DNA of 64,000 nucleotides from Alphaproteobacteria bacterium (GCA_030425145.1 JAUHVK010000015.1:46881-110880), one strand, 5' to 3'. Counted from the stretch's first letter, positions 36,311-45,716 are shown. A program made the numbers and translations. The notes: generated from the sequence alone by a model not told the origin.

Positions 36311-36741
36311 TCGACCAACTCCACATCCGTGCGACTGCGCAAGACCAGCGGATCGATGCAGGCGGTCTCTGGCACGCCGTCACCTGTGCAGGTCTCCACC
36401 CCGTTTATCAGGATGCGCCCAAGGTCATTGCAGATGATGTCCGGAATGACGAATTCGCGTACGCGTGGACGTCCGGCGGGGAGGTCTTGAAAATCGAACA
36501 GCGTGAGGCGGTCGACCCGACCTTCGGTGTTGAACAAGACGGTTTCATAAACCGCTTGTGTGATGTGTGCCGGATAGGAGTTTTCGACCAGAAAGCTGAT
36601 GCGGCATCCGCCTTCCGCGTCGGTGACGGCGTTCAACTCGATGGACAGTCCTGACTGGCTGGTTTCTTCGGCAAATACCGGTGCGCCCGAGAGTGCGAGT
36701 GCTGCACTTAATAGCGCGCTGTTTAATGTGGATTTTGTCAT
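36307..36741 (-). CDS. Secreted protein of unknown function, first gene of the TonB cluster
   Basis: Signal peptide (LNSALLSAALALSGAPVFAEE); 4-nt overlap with exbB. Confidence 0.7.
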   Translation of the reverse strand: MTKSTLNSALLSAALALSGAPVFAEETSQSGLSIELNAVTDAEGGCRISFLVENSYPAHITQAVYETVLFNTEGRVDRLTLFDFQDLPAGRPRVREFVIPDIICNDLGRILINGVETCTGDGVPETACIDPLVLRSRTDVELVE

Positions 36742-37043
36742 CGCCCCAATCCTGACGTTTCAGTCTCGTCTGGCTGGGGTCACACCCTTGCTGGATGAAG
36801 GCGGGATAGCATTCCGATCTGTCCAGCGCAATACCTGACAAAAAAGATTTGATATTCCGGCCGCGCTTGGAAATCAGAAGAAAACCCAAGTGTCGGGCAC
36901 CGTTTACGCAGACCTGAAGCCGCGAACATCCATGAACATGTCTGATTGGATTAAGCTCACCCCCCGACGCGGGGTTTGGGGGCATCAAGCACATGAACCT
37001 TGACCGGGCCAAGCGCAGGTGCGCGGTCCGGTCAATGGAAGGA

Positions 37044-37526
37044 TCAGTGAAGTCTACGGACCTGCGGCGGACCGTTCGGTACAGGCGCAGTCGGGAGGTG
37101 CCGCGCAATGTCTCGCATTGCGATACCGACACGGGCGGCCATCAGGGCGATCGGTTCCGCCAGAGAGGCGGGGACGATCAGACTTGCGATCATGGCTGCT
37201 TCGGCAAGGTCGCCGCGGGTGGCTTCGCGGACCATCAGGCGCAGAATGGCTTCATCGGACCCGATGCATGTGCATCCGAGACCGTGACGGACCAGCGGCC
37301 GCCGGGCAGCAGAGAGCAGCCGAGAGAGAAAGGTCTCGAATTGGCGCAGCTCTTCTCGACCTTTTTCAGTTCCGAAACAGCGGGCGAAGTCGCGCCAGAC
37401 CTCGGCCTGCGCATCCGGCCCCTCCATCCAGAGGCGCATCGACATGATCAGTGTGGCCTCCCAGGACACAAGATCGGTCAATTGCCCGACGACCGAAGCG
37501 CCTGTGTGATCGACGGTATCCTTCAT
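37044..37526 (-). CDS. Uncharacterised helical protein next to hemP
   Basis: ORF of 160 aa overlapping hemP by 4 nt on the same strand. Confidence 0.6.
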   Translation of the reverse strand: MKDTVDHTGASVVGQLTDLVSWEATLIMSMRLWMEGPDAQAEVWRDFARCFGTEKGREELRQFETFLSRLLSAARRPLVRHGLGCTCIGSDEAILRLMVREATRGDLAEAAMIASLIVPASLAEPIALMAARVGIAMRDIARHLPTAPVPNGPPQVRRLH

Positions 37527-37696
37527 TTTGTCAGGATCAGCTTGCCTGCGCGGGTGATGCGCAGAGTGTAGGTTTGTCCGTCCAGCACGATCTCGGCTTT
37601 CAGACCATTCACGATCAGGTCGCGGGCATCGTAGACGGCGGTTCCGTCGGTGCTGTCGATGCTGCGTGGGGAGGGGAGGTTCTGCATCAGGCTCAT
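37523..37696 (-). CDS. hemP: Hemin uptake protein HemP/HmuP-like
   Basis: VYDARDLIVNGLKAEIVLDGQTYTLRITRAGKLILTK; ATG at 37696. Confidence 0.88.
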   Translation of the reverse strand: MSLMQNLPSPRSIDSTDGTAVYDARDLIVNGLKAEIVLDGQTYTLRITRAGKLILTK

Positions 37697-37860
37697 CGTG
37701 CGTCTCCGGATTGGCGTGTGCGGTCGCGCTGCATGTCGATGATCTGCTCGAGGGCGAAGCCTTCGATACTGCCTTGGTCGCTGCTCGACTGGATCAAATC
37801 GCGCCAACGCAGGGCGCTGTCCTCTGGGCTGGCAATTGTGCGTTTGGGCTCGGGTGTCAT
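37693..37860 (-). CDS. Small ORF, 55 aa, upstream of and overlapping hemP
   Basis: Minus-strand translation MTPEPKRTIASPEDSALRWRDLIQSSSDQGSIEGFALEQIIDMQRDRTRQSGDAR, with a 4-nt ATGA overlap with hemP. Below the ORF-track cutoff. Confidence 0.55.
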   Translation of the reverse strand: MTPEPKRTIASPEDSALRWRDLIQSSSDQGSIEGFALEQIIDMQRDRTRQSGDAR

Positions 37861-37978
37861 CTTGGATTTTTCCTTTCAACAGACATCCGGGCTGCCAGAG
37901 CGGTGGCTGGGATGGTGCGACTCAGAACGCGCGGGAATCCCGATTATTCTTGTCGGGAATGAGGTCAGATAACGTTTT

Positions 37979-37997
37979 CTTACTTTTTTAGTCAAGT
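37979..37997 (-). promoter_or_regulatory. Candidate iron-responsive operator upstream of the hemP operon
   Basis: Minus strand ACTTGACT-aaaaa-AGTaag; same pattern and spacing as at 42320. Confidence 0.55.
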
Positions 37998-38096
37998 ATA
38001 AATATTAGCCGAAAAGTGAGCCACATCCTGCACGGGTTTTTGGCCCGCGCAGGACAGCGGTTGGGTCTTGTTTTTGGATGGTTTACTCGTGCGGCC

Positions 38097-38423
38097 TTAG
38101 GCCGGGGCGGGTGCGTCGATTGCCTGAATGGACGTGAAGCCTTCAAAGCGGGGCGTGCCTTGGTAGAGCTTGCGCGTGTCACCCGCGCGGGCGTGGGAGG
38201 CGCGGAATTCGGCGCTGGTGGTCCAGGCGCGGAAATGGTCTTCGGTCGCCCACACCGTATGAGAGGCGTACAATACGGCACCGTCTTCCTCGGGGCCTTT
38301 GAGCATGTGGAAGGACACAAACCCGTCCATGTCCTGAAGGCGGCTCTCGCGCGAAAGCCAAAGCTCTTCGAATTCGGCAGCGTTTTCCAGCGGGACGGTA
38401 AATCGGTTCATGGCAAGATACAT
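38097..38423 (-). CDS. Antibiotic biosynthesis monooxygenase (ABM) family, heme-degrading monooxygenase-like
   Basis: MNRFTVPLENAAEFEELWLSRESRLQDMDGFVSFHMLKGP...YASHTVWATEDHFRAWTTS. Confidence 0.85.
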   Translation of the reverse strand: MYLAMNRFTVPLENAAEFEELWLSRESRLQDMDGFVSFHMLKGPEEDGAVLYASHTVWATEDHFRAWTTSAEFRASHARAGDTRKLYQGTPRFEGFTSIQAIDAPAPA

Positions 38424-38441
38424 GGATGGTCCTTCGTTAAG

Positions 38442-39239
38442 TCAGGGTCTGGTGTTCTGGGTCACGGCCGCGTGCGGCAGGATGAAAGGTATGTCGGCAG
38501 GCGGTGGATGCGAGACCCTTAGTTGGCATTCATAGGCCGCAGACAGTGTGGCATCGGTCAAGACCTCGTTCGGGGTTCCGACGGCAAGCATCTCGCCTTT
38601 GGACAGAATAGCAACCCGGTCGGCGTATAGGGCCGTCAGATTGAGATCGTGCATCACGGCAATCACACCGCCGCCGGATTGCGCAAAATCGCGGGCGATT
38701 TCCATGACCTGAAGCTGGTGGCCGATATCGAGGCTCGAGACCGGCTCGTCCAGAAAGAGCCAGCGCGGCTGGCCGTTCTCGACCGGTGCCCAGACCTGTG
38801 CCAGCACCCGCGCCAGCATAACGCGCTGGGCTTCGCCCCCCGAAAGGTCGTGGAAACTGCGATTGGCATAGTGCGCAAGGCCAACCTTTGCGAGCGCCTG
38901 TGACGGCACTTCTGGCCGATCTCCGGCCGTGCCGAATTGCAGCCCCAGACGCACGGTTTCGATCACGGTGAAGGGAAAGGCCAACCGGGCGGTCTGCGGC
39001 AGCACCGCACGTTGGGCAGCAAGTGCCCAAGGCTTCATGCTGCGGATGTCCTGTCCGTTCAGTCTGACCTCGCCGAGATAAGGCAGCGAGCCCGTCATCG
39101 CACCGAGCAACGTGGATTTGCCCGACCCGTTCGGGCCGACGATCGCAGTCACCTGGCCGGGCTGTGCCTTCAGGCTGACGCCGCGCAAAGCGCGATGCTG
39201 TCCATAGGACACGGTGATGTCTTCGGCGACGACACTCAT
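38442..39239 (-). CDS. hmuV: Heme ABC transporter ATP-binding protein
   Basis: VAEDITVSYGQHRALRGVSL...VGPNGSGKSTLLGAMTG...LSGGEAQRVMLARVLAQVWAP; start reassigned to ATG 39239. Confidence 0.92.
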   Translation of the reverse strand: MSVVAEDITVSYGQHRALRGVSLKAQPGQVTAIVGPNGSGKSTLLGAMTGSLPYLGEVRLNGQDIRSMKPWALAAQRAVLPQTARLAFPFTVIETVRLGLQFGTAGDRPEVPSQALAKVGLAHYANRSFHDLSGGEAQRVMLARVLAQVWAPVENGQPRWLFLDEPVSSLDIGHQLQVMEIARDFAQSGGGVIAVMHDLNLTALYADRVAILSKGEMLAVGTPNEVLTDATLSAAYECQLRVSHPPPADIPFILPHAAVTQNTRP

Positions 39240-40303
39240 AGATCGACCACCCCCCGACGTTTGAGAAGGATCCACAAAAAGACCGGCGCGCCCAGAACGG
39301 CTGTCACGATCCCGATGGGCAGTTCAGCGGGGGCGATGATGCTCCGTGCAATGACATCGGCGAGGATCAGCAGGCTCGCGCCTAGGAGGGCCGCGTTCAA
39401 GAGCAATGTCCGATGATCGGGGCCGGAAGCCAGTCGCAGAAGATGAGGCACGACAATGCCGACAAACCCGATCCCGCCAGATACCGCTACGGCTGCTCCG
39501 GTGGCTCCGGCAACGGCGAGAATGGTGATGGATTTCAACTTTTGCACGTCGATGCCGATGTGGGCCGCGGTTGCTTCGCCCATGGCGAGACCGTTCAGAC
39601 CGCGCCCCAGTGTCAGTGCAGCGGCAATGGACAGAAGGATCATCGGACCTGCGGCAAACACCTTGGCCCAGTTGGCCCCTGCGAGTGAGCCCAGACCCCA
39701 AAAGGTCAGATCGCGCAGTTGCTGGTCATTGGCGACGAAGACAAGGATGCCCGACAGTGCGCCTGCCAAGGCCGCCAGGGCGATGCCGGCCAGCAGCATC
39801 GTCGCTACTGACGTTCTACCGTGACGGGTGGACACTCGGTAGAGCAGAAGGATCGTTCCCCAGCCTCCGAGGAACGCAATGAGTGGTGTCAGGTGATCGC
39901 CGGTGAGGTCAGTCAGCCAGATCGGAAGATGCGCCCCCAAAACAATCGCAAGGATCGCCCCCAATCCCGCACCGGCGCTGATGCCGACAATGCCGGGATC
40001 GGCCAGCGGGTTACGGAACAGCCCCTGCATTACCACACCAGAGACCGCCAGCGCTGCGCCAACAAGGGTGCCCATGGCCAGACGGGGGAGGCGGATGTCG
40101 AAAAGGACGACGCGCTCCAAAGGGCTCAGAACCTCACCCACCAAGACCTTTGCCAGCATGTGCATCAGCGTCACGTCCGTCGCACCGATCTGAAGGCTCA
40201 GGAGAGCCGTCAGACCCAATGCTGTTGTCAGCACCCAATGCAATTTGCGCGCCTGTACGGCCCGATCCTGCGGGGCAAGGTTCCCGTCTGCAATCGCGGT
40301 CAT
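39236..40303 (-). CDS. hmuU: Heme/iron ABC transporter permease (FecCD family)
   Basis: RLPRLAMGTLVGAALAVSGVVMQGLFRNPLADPGIVGISAGAGLGA: FecCD signature. Confidence 0.93.
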   Translation of the reverse strand: MTAIADGNLAPQDRAVQARKLHWVLTTALGLTALLSLQIGATDVTLMHMLAKVLVGEVLSPLERVVLFDIRLPRLAMGTLVGAALAVSGVVMQGLFRNPLADPGIVGISAGAGLGAILAIVLGAHLPIWLTDLTGDHLTPLIAFLGGWGTILLLYRVSTRHGRTSVATMLLAGIALAALAGALSGILVFVANDQQLRDLTFWGLGSLAGANWAKVFAAGPMILLSIAAALTLGRGLNGLAMGEATAAHIGIDVQKLKSITILAVAGATGAAVAVSGGIGFVGIVVPHLLRLASGPDHRTLLLNAALLGASLLILADVIARSIIAPAELPIGIVTAVLGAPVFLWILLKRRGVVDL

Positions 40304-41199
40304 GTGTCAGGACCGTCCGGGTAAAGAGCTGCGTTGAGCTGGGAGACGGCTACGGCGGTGCGCGGCCCAAAGCCGAGCATCAAGAGACCGTCCATGCGGA
40401 CCACCGACCGCGTTTGAGCCGCTGGGGTCAAACGGATCGCAGGCATGGCGAACAGGTCATCATCCGCCGCGCCATGGTCGCCGCCACGATCCATCATCAG
40501 AATGACGTCCGGTGCCGCCAGCCCGACGGCTTCATCGGTGATCTGTTTGTAGTCTTTATACTCCGTCACCGCATTTATACCTCCGGCCATGCGAATGATC
40601 GCATCGGCTGCGGTGCCGCTACCGCTTGCGTTGATCTTGCCGCCCTGAGTGGAGATTACGAACAATACGCGTTTGCGCTCTGACGTCGGGCGATCTGCAT
40701 CGGCAAGTGCCTTGGTCAGGCTGGCTTTGACCTCTGCTGCCAGATCGGACGCCTTTTCCGGAACGCCAAGCGCATCACCGACGATCTCGATCTTTCGCAG
40801 GATACCTTCGGCGCTGCGGGCTTCGGGCACTTCGACAAAGCGCACATCGGCCGCACGGATCACGTCGATGGCTTGGGGTGGGCCTGCGCCTTCTTCGGAC
40901 AGGATCAGGGATGGCCCGACCGACAATACGCCTTCGGGCGAAAGCGCCCTGAGATAACCGACATCCGGCAGGGCCGTGACCTCGGGTGGGTAGGTCGATG
41001 TGGTGTCCCGACCGCTCAGGCGGTGCTGTTGACCAAGGGCGACCACGATTTCGGTCACCGAACCGCCGAGGGAAAGAACATCCGGGTGCAGGTTTGTCTG
41101 GTCCGCCTGTTGCGCGCTGACGGTCAACGCCATGAAAATGGCAAACCCAGCAGTCCAAAGAGCCGTAAAGGCGGCAAAACTGTCGCGACGAGGGGTCAT
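40300..41199 (-). CDS. hmuT: Hemin ABC transporter substrate-binding protein
   Basis: VLSLGGSVTEIVVALGQQHRLSGRDTTSTYPPEVTALPDVGYLRALSPEGVLSVGPSLILS. Confidence 0.9.
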   Translation of the reverse strand: MTPRRDSFAAFTALWTAGFAIFMALTVSAQQADQTNLHPDVLSLGGSVTEIVVALGQQHRLSGRDTTSTYPPEVTALPDVGYLRALSPEGVLSVGPSLILSEEGAGPPQAIDVIRAADVRFVEVPEARSAEGILRKIEIVGDALGVPEKASDLAAEVKASLTKALADADRPTSERKRVLFVISTQGGKINASGSGTAADAIIRMAGGINAVTEYKDYKQITDEAVGLAAPDVILMMDRGGDHGAADDDLFAMPAIRLTPAAQTRSVVRMDGLLMLGFGPRTAVAVSQLNAALYPDGPDT

Positions 41200-42248
41200 G
41201 CTGCCACCTCTTCGCGTGTGGGGAGGTCCGCGACGAGGCGGTTCCAAGCCGGGCGCGAGTCGCGACCTTCCTTACCGACGCCGAAGACCTGGAAGATCAA
41301 CCCGCCGTCAGCATCAAACGCTTCGACCGAGATGGCAGGCCCCCGTTGTGTCGGTTTCTCGATGGCCCACAGCTCGGCAATCTTATCGCGCCGAAGATGC
41401 AGATTAAAACCGGGATCCATGACGTTCTGCCACGGGCCCATCGGAGTCAGTGTTTGGATGGGACCGGTATGGATCTGGATGCAGCCCATGTTGCCGACAA
41501 AGATCATCACCTCGATCCCGGCATCGCGTACGGCTTCTAGCATTGTGTTCGCGGCGTCGGGCATGAGCTGTCTCGCAAACGGAGCACCGGCGATCCGGTA
41601 CGCCCCGAGGCGGTTCATTTTGAGTTTGGCGCAGAGGCGCAGAAATTGGTGTGTGTCGGTCAGGCGAGTCCATTCGGCGCGCAGAAGATCGGCCTTTTCC
41701 GGTCGGGATTTCGGGCCTTCGACGGGGGAGCGGGGGGCTGTCGGTTGCTCCTGCGGCTGGTCGGCATGGGCAAGCCGCGCCAGCACGTCGTGCCACGCGT
41801 CGTGGTTCGATCCTTCGCGCAGGTGGATCTTGTGCACCGCATCTCCTGCAGCGTCGAAGACTTGCAGCGACCGGCGCGGGCCTGCGTCGGACTGGGTTTC
41901 GACAGCGAAGCCATGCACCCAATGCTTGGGAAAGATGCGCAGGTCGATGTCATCGGTGAGGGTCATCGATGCATGTTCGCCGGGGTGATAATTGCCGTAG
42001 CGACCAACCTTTTCATGGACGCAGGCATCGACACGGGTCAGTGCCATCACTTCACCCAAATCTTCGGCCGCAGGGATGATCGCGTCAGGATGAGCGGTGA
42101 TCCGCGTGGTGCCCTCGCCAATTGTGGCCGCGAGCAGTTGCGCCTCAGATATACCAAGCTGGTCGGCCGCATCCCTTGCGCGGAGTTTCGGGTGTTCGGC
42201 CATAAAGGACCGGATGTCGTGCGGAGTGACAGCTTTCTGCTGGGTCAT
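41196..42248 (-). CDS. hmuS: Hemin-degrading factor HmuS/ChuS-like
   Basis: HPKLRARDAADQLGISEAQLLA...GNMGCIQIHTGPIQTLTPMGPWQNVMDPGFNLHLR. Confidence 0.9.
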   Translation of the reverse strand: MTQQKAVTPHDIRSFMAEHPKLRARDAADQLGISEAQLLAATIGEGTTRITAHPDAIIPAAEDLGEVMALTRVDACVHEKVGRYGNYHPGEHASMTLTDDIDLRIFPKHWVHGFAVETQSDAGPRRSLQVFDAAGDAVHKIHLREGSNHDAWHDVLARLAHADQPQEQPTAPRSPVEGPKSRPEKADLLRAEWTRLTDTHQFLRLCAKLKMNRLGAYRIAGAPFARQLMPDAANTMLEAVRDAGIEVMIFVGNMGCIQIHTGPIQTLTPMGPWQNVMDPGFNLHLRRDKIAELWAIEKPTQRGPAISVEAFDADGGLIFQVFGVGKEGRDSRPAWNRLVADLPTREEVAA

Positions 42249-42319
42249 GGGCATCCTCGGAGTGAAGTTCAGGTCCGATGGCTGCGCCCAGATGTGTCGG
42301 TGCGTGGCTTTCGTAAATT

Positions 42320-42336
42320 ACTTGACTGTTTTAGTC
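42320..42336. promoter_or_regulatory. Candidate iron-responsive operator in the hmuS-hmuR divergent region
   Basis: ACTTGACT-gtttt-AGTC; core GACT-N5-AGTC is a perfect dyad. Confidence 0.6.
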
Positions 42337-42435
42337 TGATATGTGAGAGGCTGCAACCCACGGCGATCCTGTTGATCGCAACTTTCTCAATTCATGCCGC
42401 GCCAGCCTTCGCAAGCTACGGTTTTCAAATGAAGG

Positions 42436-44481
42436 ATGGCGTTTATGCTCACCCCCATGTTGCGCGGGACAACCGCGCTTGTTTGCTTGTCACTTGCGGC
42501 CCCCGTCGCCGCTCAGGACGATCCCGGTTTTCTGGGCACTCTGATTCTCACTGCGGGAAAACGCGACCTCAGCTTTGGCACCGCACTGTCGCGCAGCGTG
42601 GTGGACGAGACCGAAATTCAGGATCGGCAGGCCAGCACGGTTGCACAGTTGATCGACTCAGTTCCCGGTGTGACCCTCGTCAACGGGACGACACCGCAAG
42701 GTTCCGGGATAAACATCCGGGGATTTGGCGCGAACACCACCTTTGGCTCTGACCAGAAGATCGCGGTTCAGGTCGATGGGGCCAGTGTGGGGTCGGAAGA
42801 ACTTTACCGGATCGGCACGCAGCTCTTCACCGATCCTTTCCTTTACCGCCAGGTCGATGTGCTGCGCGGGACCATCGGCAGTTTCGCCTATGGGTCGGGA
42901 ATTGTCGGCGGTGTGGTCAGTTTGGAAACAAAAGACGCCAGCGATTTCACGGACGGGCAAACCGGGTTTGGCGGTTCGCAGACCTTTGAGCTAAGTTCGA
43001 ACGGATCAGGCAAGGTCAGCTCCACCAATTTGGCGTGGATGCCGACAGAGCGTGCGGAATTTCTGCTGAATTATACGCTGCGTGATCAGGATGATCTGAC
43101 CGACGGGAACGGCGACACCATCGGCAACAGCGCGTTCCGCACGCCGTCCTACCTTGCCAAAGGGAAGGTCACCTTTGGTCAGGACGACGCACAGTCGCTG
43201 ACCTTCAGCCATACGCGCACGCTCGCTGATGACAAGGACGTGCCCTATGATCAATTCGCCACCGATGGCGGCAGTTTCGGAAATGTCGATCGGGTGACCG
43301 ACACGGCGCAAACGGTTCTGGAGTACCGCTTTGACCCGGCCAGCGATCTGATCGACCTGCGCGCGAACCTTTCCCACGCCGACCAGCGGATTGAATATGA
43401 TTACATCGCGGGGTCTTCGCCGCTGGAAGGGACGCCGAGCTTTCCGTTTCTTGTGAACACCGTAGATGCAGAGCAGCGGTACGAAACGACCAAGCTGTCC
43501 GTGTCTAACCGCGCCCTGTTCAGCACCGGTGACGTGTCGCATGACATGCTGGCCGGTTTCGATCTGCAACGGCGGGAGAGGGCGGACAATACGGCTGCGG
43601 GTGCGCCGGGTGGCACCAATGATCGTTTTGCTGTCTTTGTCGTAGATGAAATGAGTTTTGGGCGGGTCACCCTGACCCCGGCGCTCCGCTATGAAACCTC
43701 GCGGATTGAAAGTGCTGCATCATTGGTCGGCGTGCCGAACACCTACGAGAGCGATGCGCTCATGGGCGGTGTGGCGCTGTCCTATGACTTCGACAACGGT
43801 CTCTCGGTATTCGGCAGCGCGGCCTATACCGAAGGTCTGCCGATCATCGACGATCTTGGAACGAGTGAAACGGCGCAGCGGCGGATCGGCATGCCCGAGA
43901 AGTCGCACACATTCGAAGTAGGCGCCGAATATGCGGGCGACGACGTTTTTGCGCCCGGCGACCGGCTGACGCTGCGCGGCACGCTTTACCAAACCGAGCT
44001 TTGGGACATCACCAGCTACACCGTTTCCGAGTCAACGTCGGCCGAGTTGGAGCGCGTCGAAACCTCCGGGTTTGAGCTTGAAGCCTCATACGGTATGGCG
44101 AACGGGTTTTACGTGGATGTGGCAGGCCATCTTGGCGAAGGCACCGAGTTCAATCCCGATGGCAGTTCGACAACATGGCGCAACAGTCCGGCTGATCGCC
44201 TTCAGGTCGCGCTGGGCCGGAAATGGGACGATCATTTAGACCTCAGCTGGGAAATCGTTCAAGCGGCTGACCGCCGCGATGCGCTGGGGGCCGACCTGTC
44301 CGACAGTACGGTTCATAACCTGCGCGCCACGTGGCGCCCGGATCGGGGGCTATTGGACGGGACCGACGTTCGCTTTGGGATCGAGAATGTGCTCGACGCG
44401 GATTACCTCAGTCACCTGTCTTCACCGACGCGCAAGGCGCCTGGTCGCTCGGTCAAGTTGTCACTGACAACCACATTCTGA
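42436..44481 (+). CDS. hmuR: TonB-dependent heme receptor
   Basis: Signal peptide, plug domain (STVAQLIDSVPGVTLVNGTTPQGSGINIRGFG), C-terminal APGRSVKLSLTTTF beta-barrel end. The start could also be 42445. Confidence 0.92.
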   Translation: MAFMLTPMLRGTTALVCLSLAAPVAAQDDPGFLGTLILTAGKRDLSFGTALSRSVVDETEIQDRQASTVAQLIDSVPGVTLVNGTTPQGSGINIRGFGANTTFGSDQKIAVQVDGASVGSEELYRIGTQLFTDPFLYRQVDVLRGTIGSFAYGSGIVGGVVSLETKDASDFTDGQTGFGGSQTFELSSNGSGKVSSTNLAWMPTERAEFLLNYTLRDQDDLTDGNGDTIGNSAFRTPSYLAKGKVTFGQDDAQSLTFSHTRTLADDKDVPYDQFATDGGSFGNVDRVTDTAQTVLEYRFDPASDLIDLRANLSHADQRIEYDYIAGSSPLEGTPSFPFLVNTVDAEQRYETTKLSVSNRALFSTGDVSHDMLAGFDLQRRERADNTAAGAPGGTNDRFAVFVVDEMSFGRVTLTPALRYETSRIESAASLVGVPNTYESDALMGGVALSYDFDNGLSVFGSAAYTEGLPIIDDLGTSETAQRRIGMPEKSHTFEVGAEYAGDDVFAPGDRLTLRGTLYQTELWDITSYTVSESTSAELERVETSGFELEASYGMANGFYVDVAGHLGEGTEFNPDGSSTTWRNSPADRLQVALGRKWDDHLDLSWEIVQAADRRDALGADLSDSTVHNLRATWRPDRGLLDGTDVRFGIENVLDADYLSHLSSPTRKAPGRSVKLSLTTTF

Positions 44482-44494
44482 ACTTCAATTGCCG

Positions 44495-44522
44495 CAGGAA
44501 CCGTGTCATAGCACGGTTCCTG
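44495..44522. terminator. Perfect 11-bp inverted repeat, likely bidirectional terminator
   Basis: CAGGAACCGTG-TCATAG-CACGGTTCCTG between convergent genes. Confidence 0.65.
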
Positions 44523-44530
44523 TGTGCGCT

Positions 44531-45142
44531 TCAGGCCGCGCGTCGTTCCCCACGCGGGCGAAGATACCAATACCAGACGCGGTAGATTTCGAGAGCGATC
44601 AGCGGGCCGAAATGCACCATTGCGGGCGCCCAACCGTTCCAGTTGTGTAACGCCGCCCAGTGCAGCAGGGTCAGCGCGGCCGCGGCGTAAGTCCAGCGTT
44701 GGAGCCATTTCCACCAAAGACCCATGCGTTGAACAAAGACATCGGCAGAAGTAACGGCCAACGGTACGAAAATCAGGAAAGCCAGCCAACCCGTCCAGAT
44801 ATAGAAGCGTGGCAAGTCTTGAATCACCGCGTCGACCGACGCCTTGTCGGCGAGGTAGAAAACCGTGTGCAATAGCGCATAGCCGAACGCTGCCATACCG
44901 AAATACCGGCGGTTCTTTCGTAGCCATTGTGGACCGCGCCAGCCGCGCAGGATCAACGTCAATGGCGTCGCTAACATCGCGATAATAAGAAACCGGGCCG
45001 AAAACTCACCTGTTGGGTGCAACAGGTGATGAATAACACGCGGGTCGGTGGAGGTAAGTGCCTCGAAGGTAAATCCAATTGCGGGCAGCGCCAATAAAAC
45101 CCAAAGCCAATAGGGTGCAAAGCGGTCCAGTTTTCCAAGCAT
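44531..45142 (-). CDS. Ferric reductase-like transmembrane protein (MsrQ/YedZ-like)
   Basis: Multiple TMs with conserved His: HLLHPTGEFSARFLIIAMLATPLTLILRGW...RRYFGMAAFGYALLHTVFYL...LLHWAALHNW. Confidence 0.82.
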   Translation of the reverse strand: MLGKLDRFAPYWLWVLLALPAIGFTFEALTSTDPRVIHHLLHPTGEFSARFLIIAMLATPLTLILRGWRGPQWLRKNRRYFGMAAFGYALLHTVFYLADKASVDAVIQDLPRFYIWTGWLAFLIFVPLAVTSADVFVQRMGLWWKWLQRWTYAAAALTLLHWAALHNWNGWAPAMVHFGPLIALEIYRVWYWYLRPRGERRAA

Positions 45143-45716
45143 TCTGCTCTCCAATATCGTGTTTCTGAAACGTCACACGGATGGGGTGCAGAATTCCGTC
45201 GATTTGCATGGTGCCACCGAAAGGGGTGGTGAATGTGGAAAGGCGTGTGAGCAAATGAACCCTGCGCTGCGTGGTGACGCAGCGCAGGGCATCCCCGCGG
45301 CACTCGTATTGGCTTACCTACCCAGTTGCAGGGAATGGTTCTTGGGTACCGATCTTGGAACACACAACTCAGGTACAGGTCGTAACGATACGCTTTTGCA
45401 CGTTGGTCGCTGACTAGCGGACCGCCATGTCAGCACGTTGTTCACAGTCTTGCAGTGAAGTGTCACCAATGCAGGCAGAGCACAAAAGCTGCGCATGGCC
45501 AAAAGTAACAATTCGGCTAAGACCGAAGTCGTCAATGCAAAAAAGAACTTCATAAAAAGAAATATTCGATTCCCGATGGAGGCGTATAACACGATTTTTG
45601 CGAATGATGCGTATAATGCTCCAGTATTGACACAAATTATCGTGAAAAGGTGTTGCCACGCGGGCGCACTGTTCCTGATTGCAGATCAGCCCGTGTCTCA
45701 GTGGCCCGACCAAATA

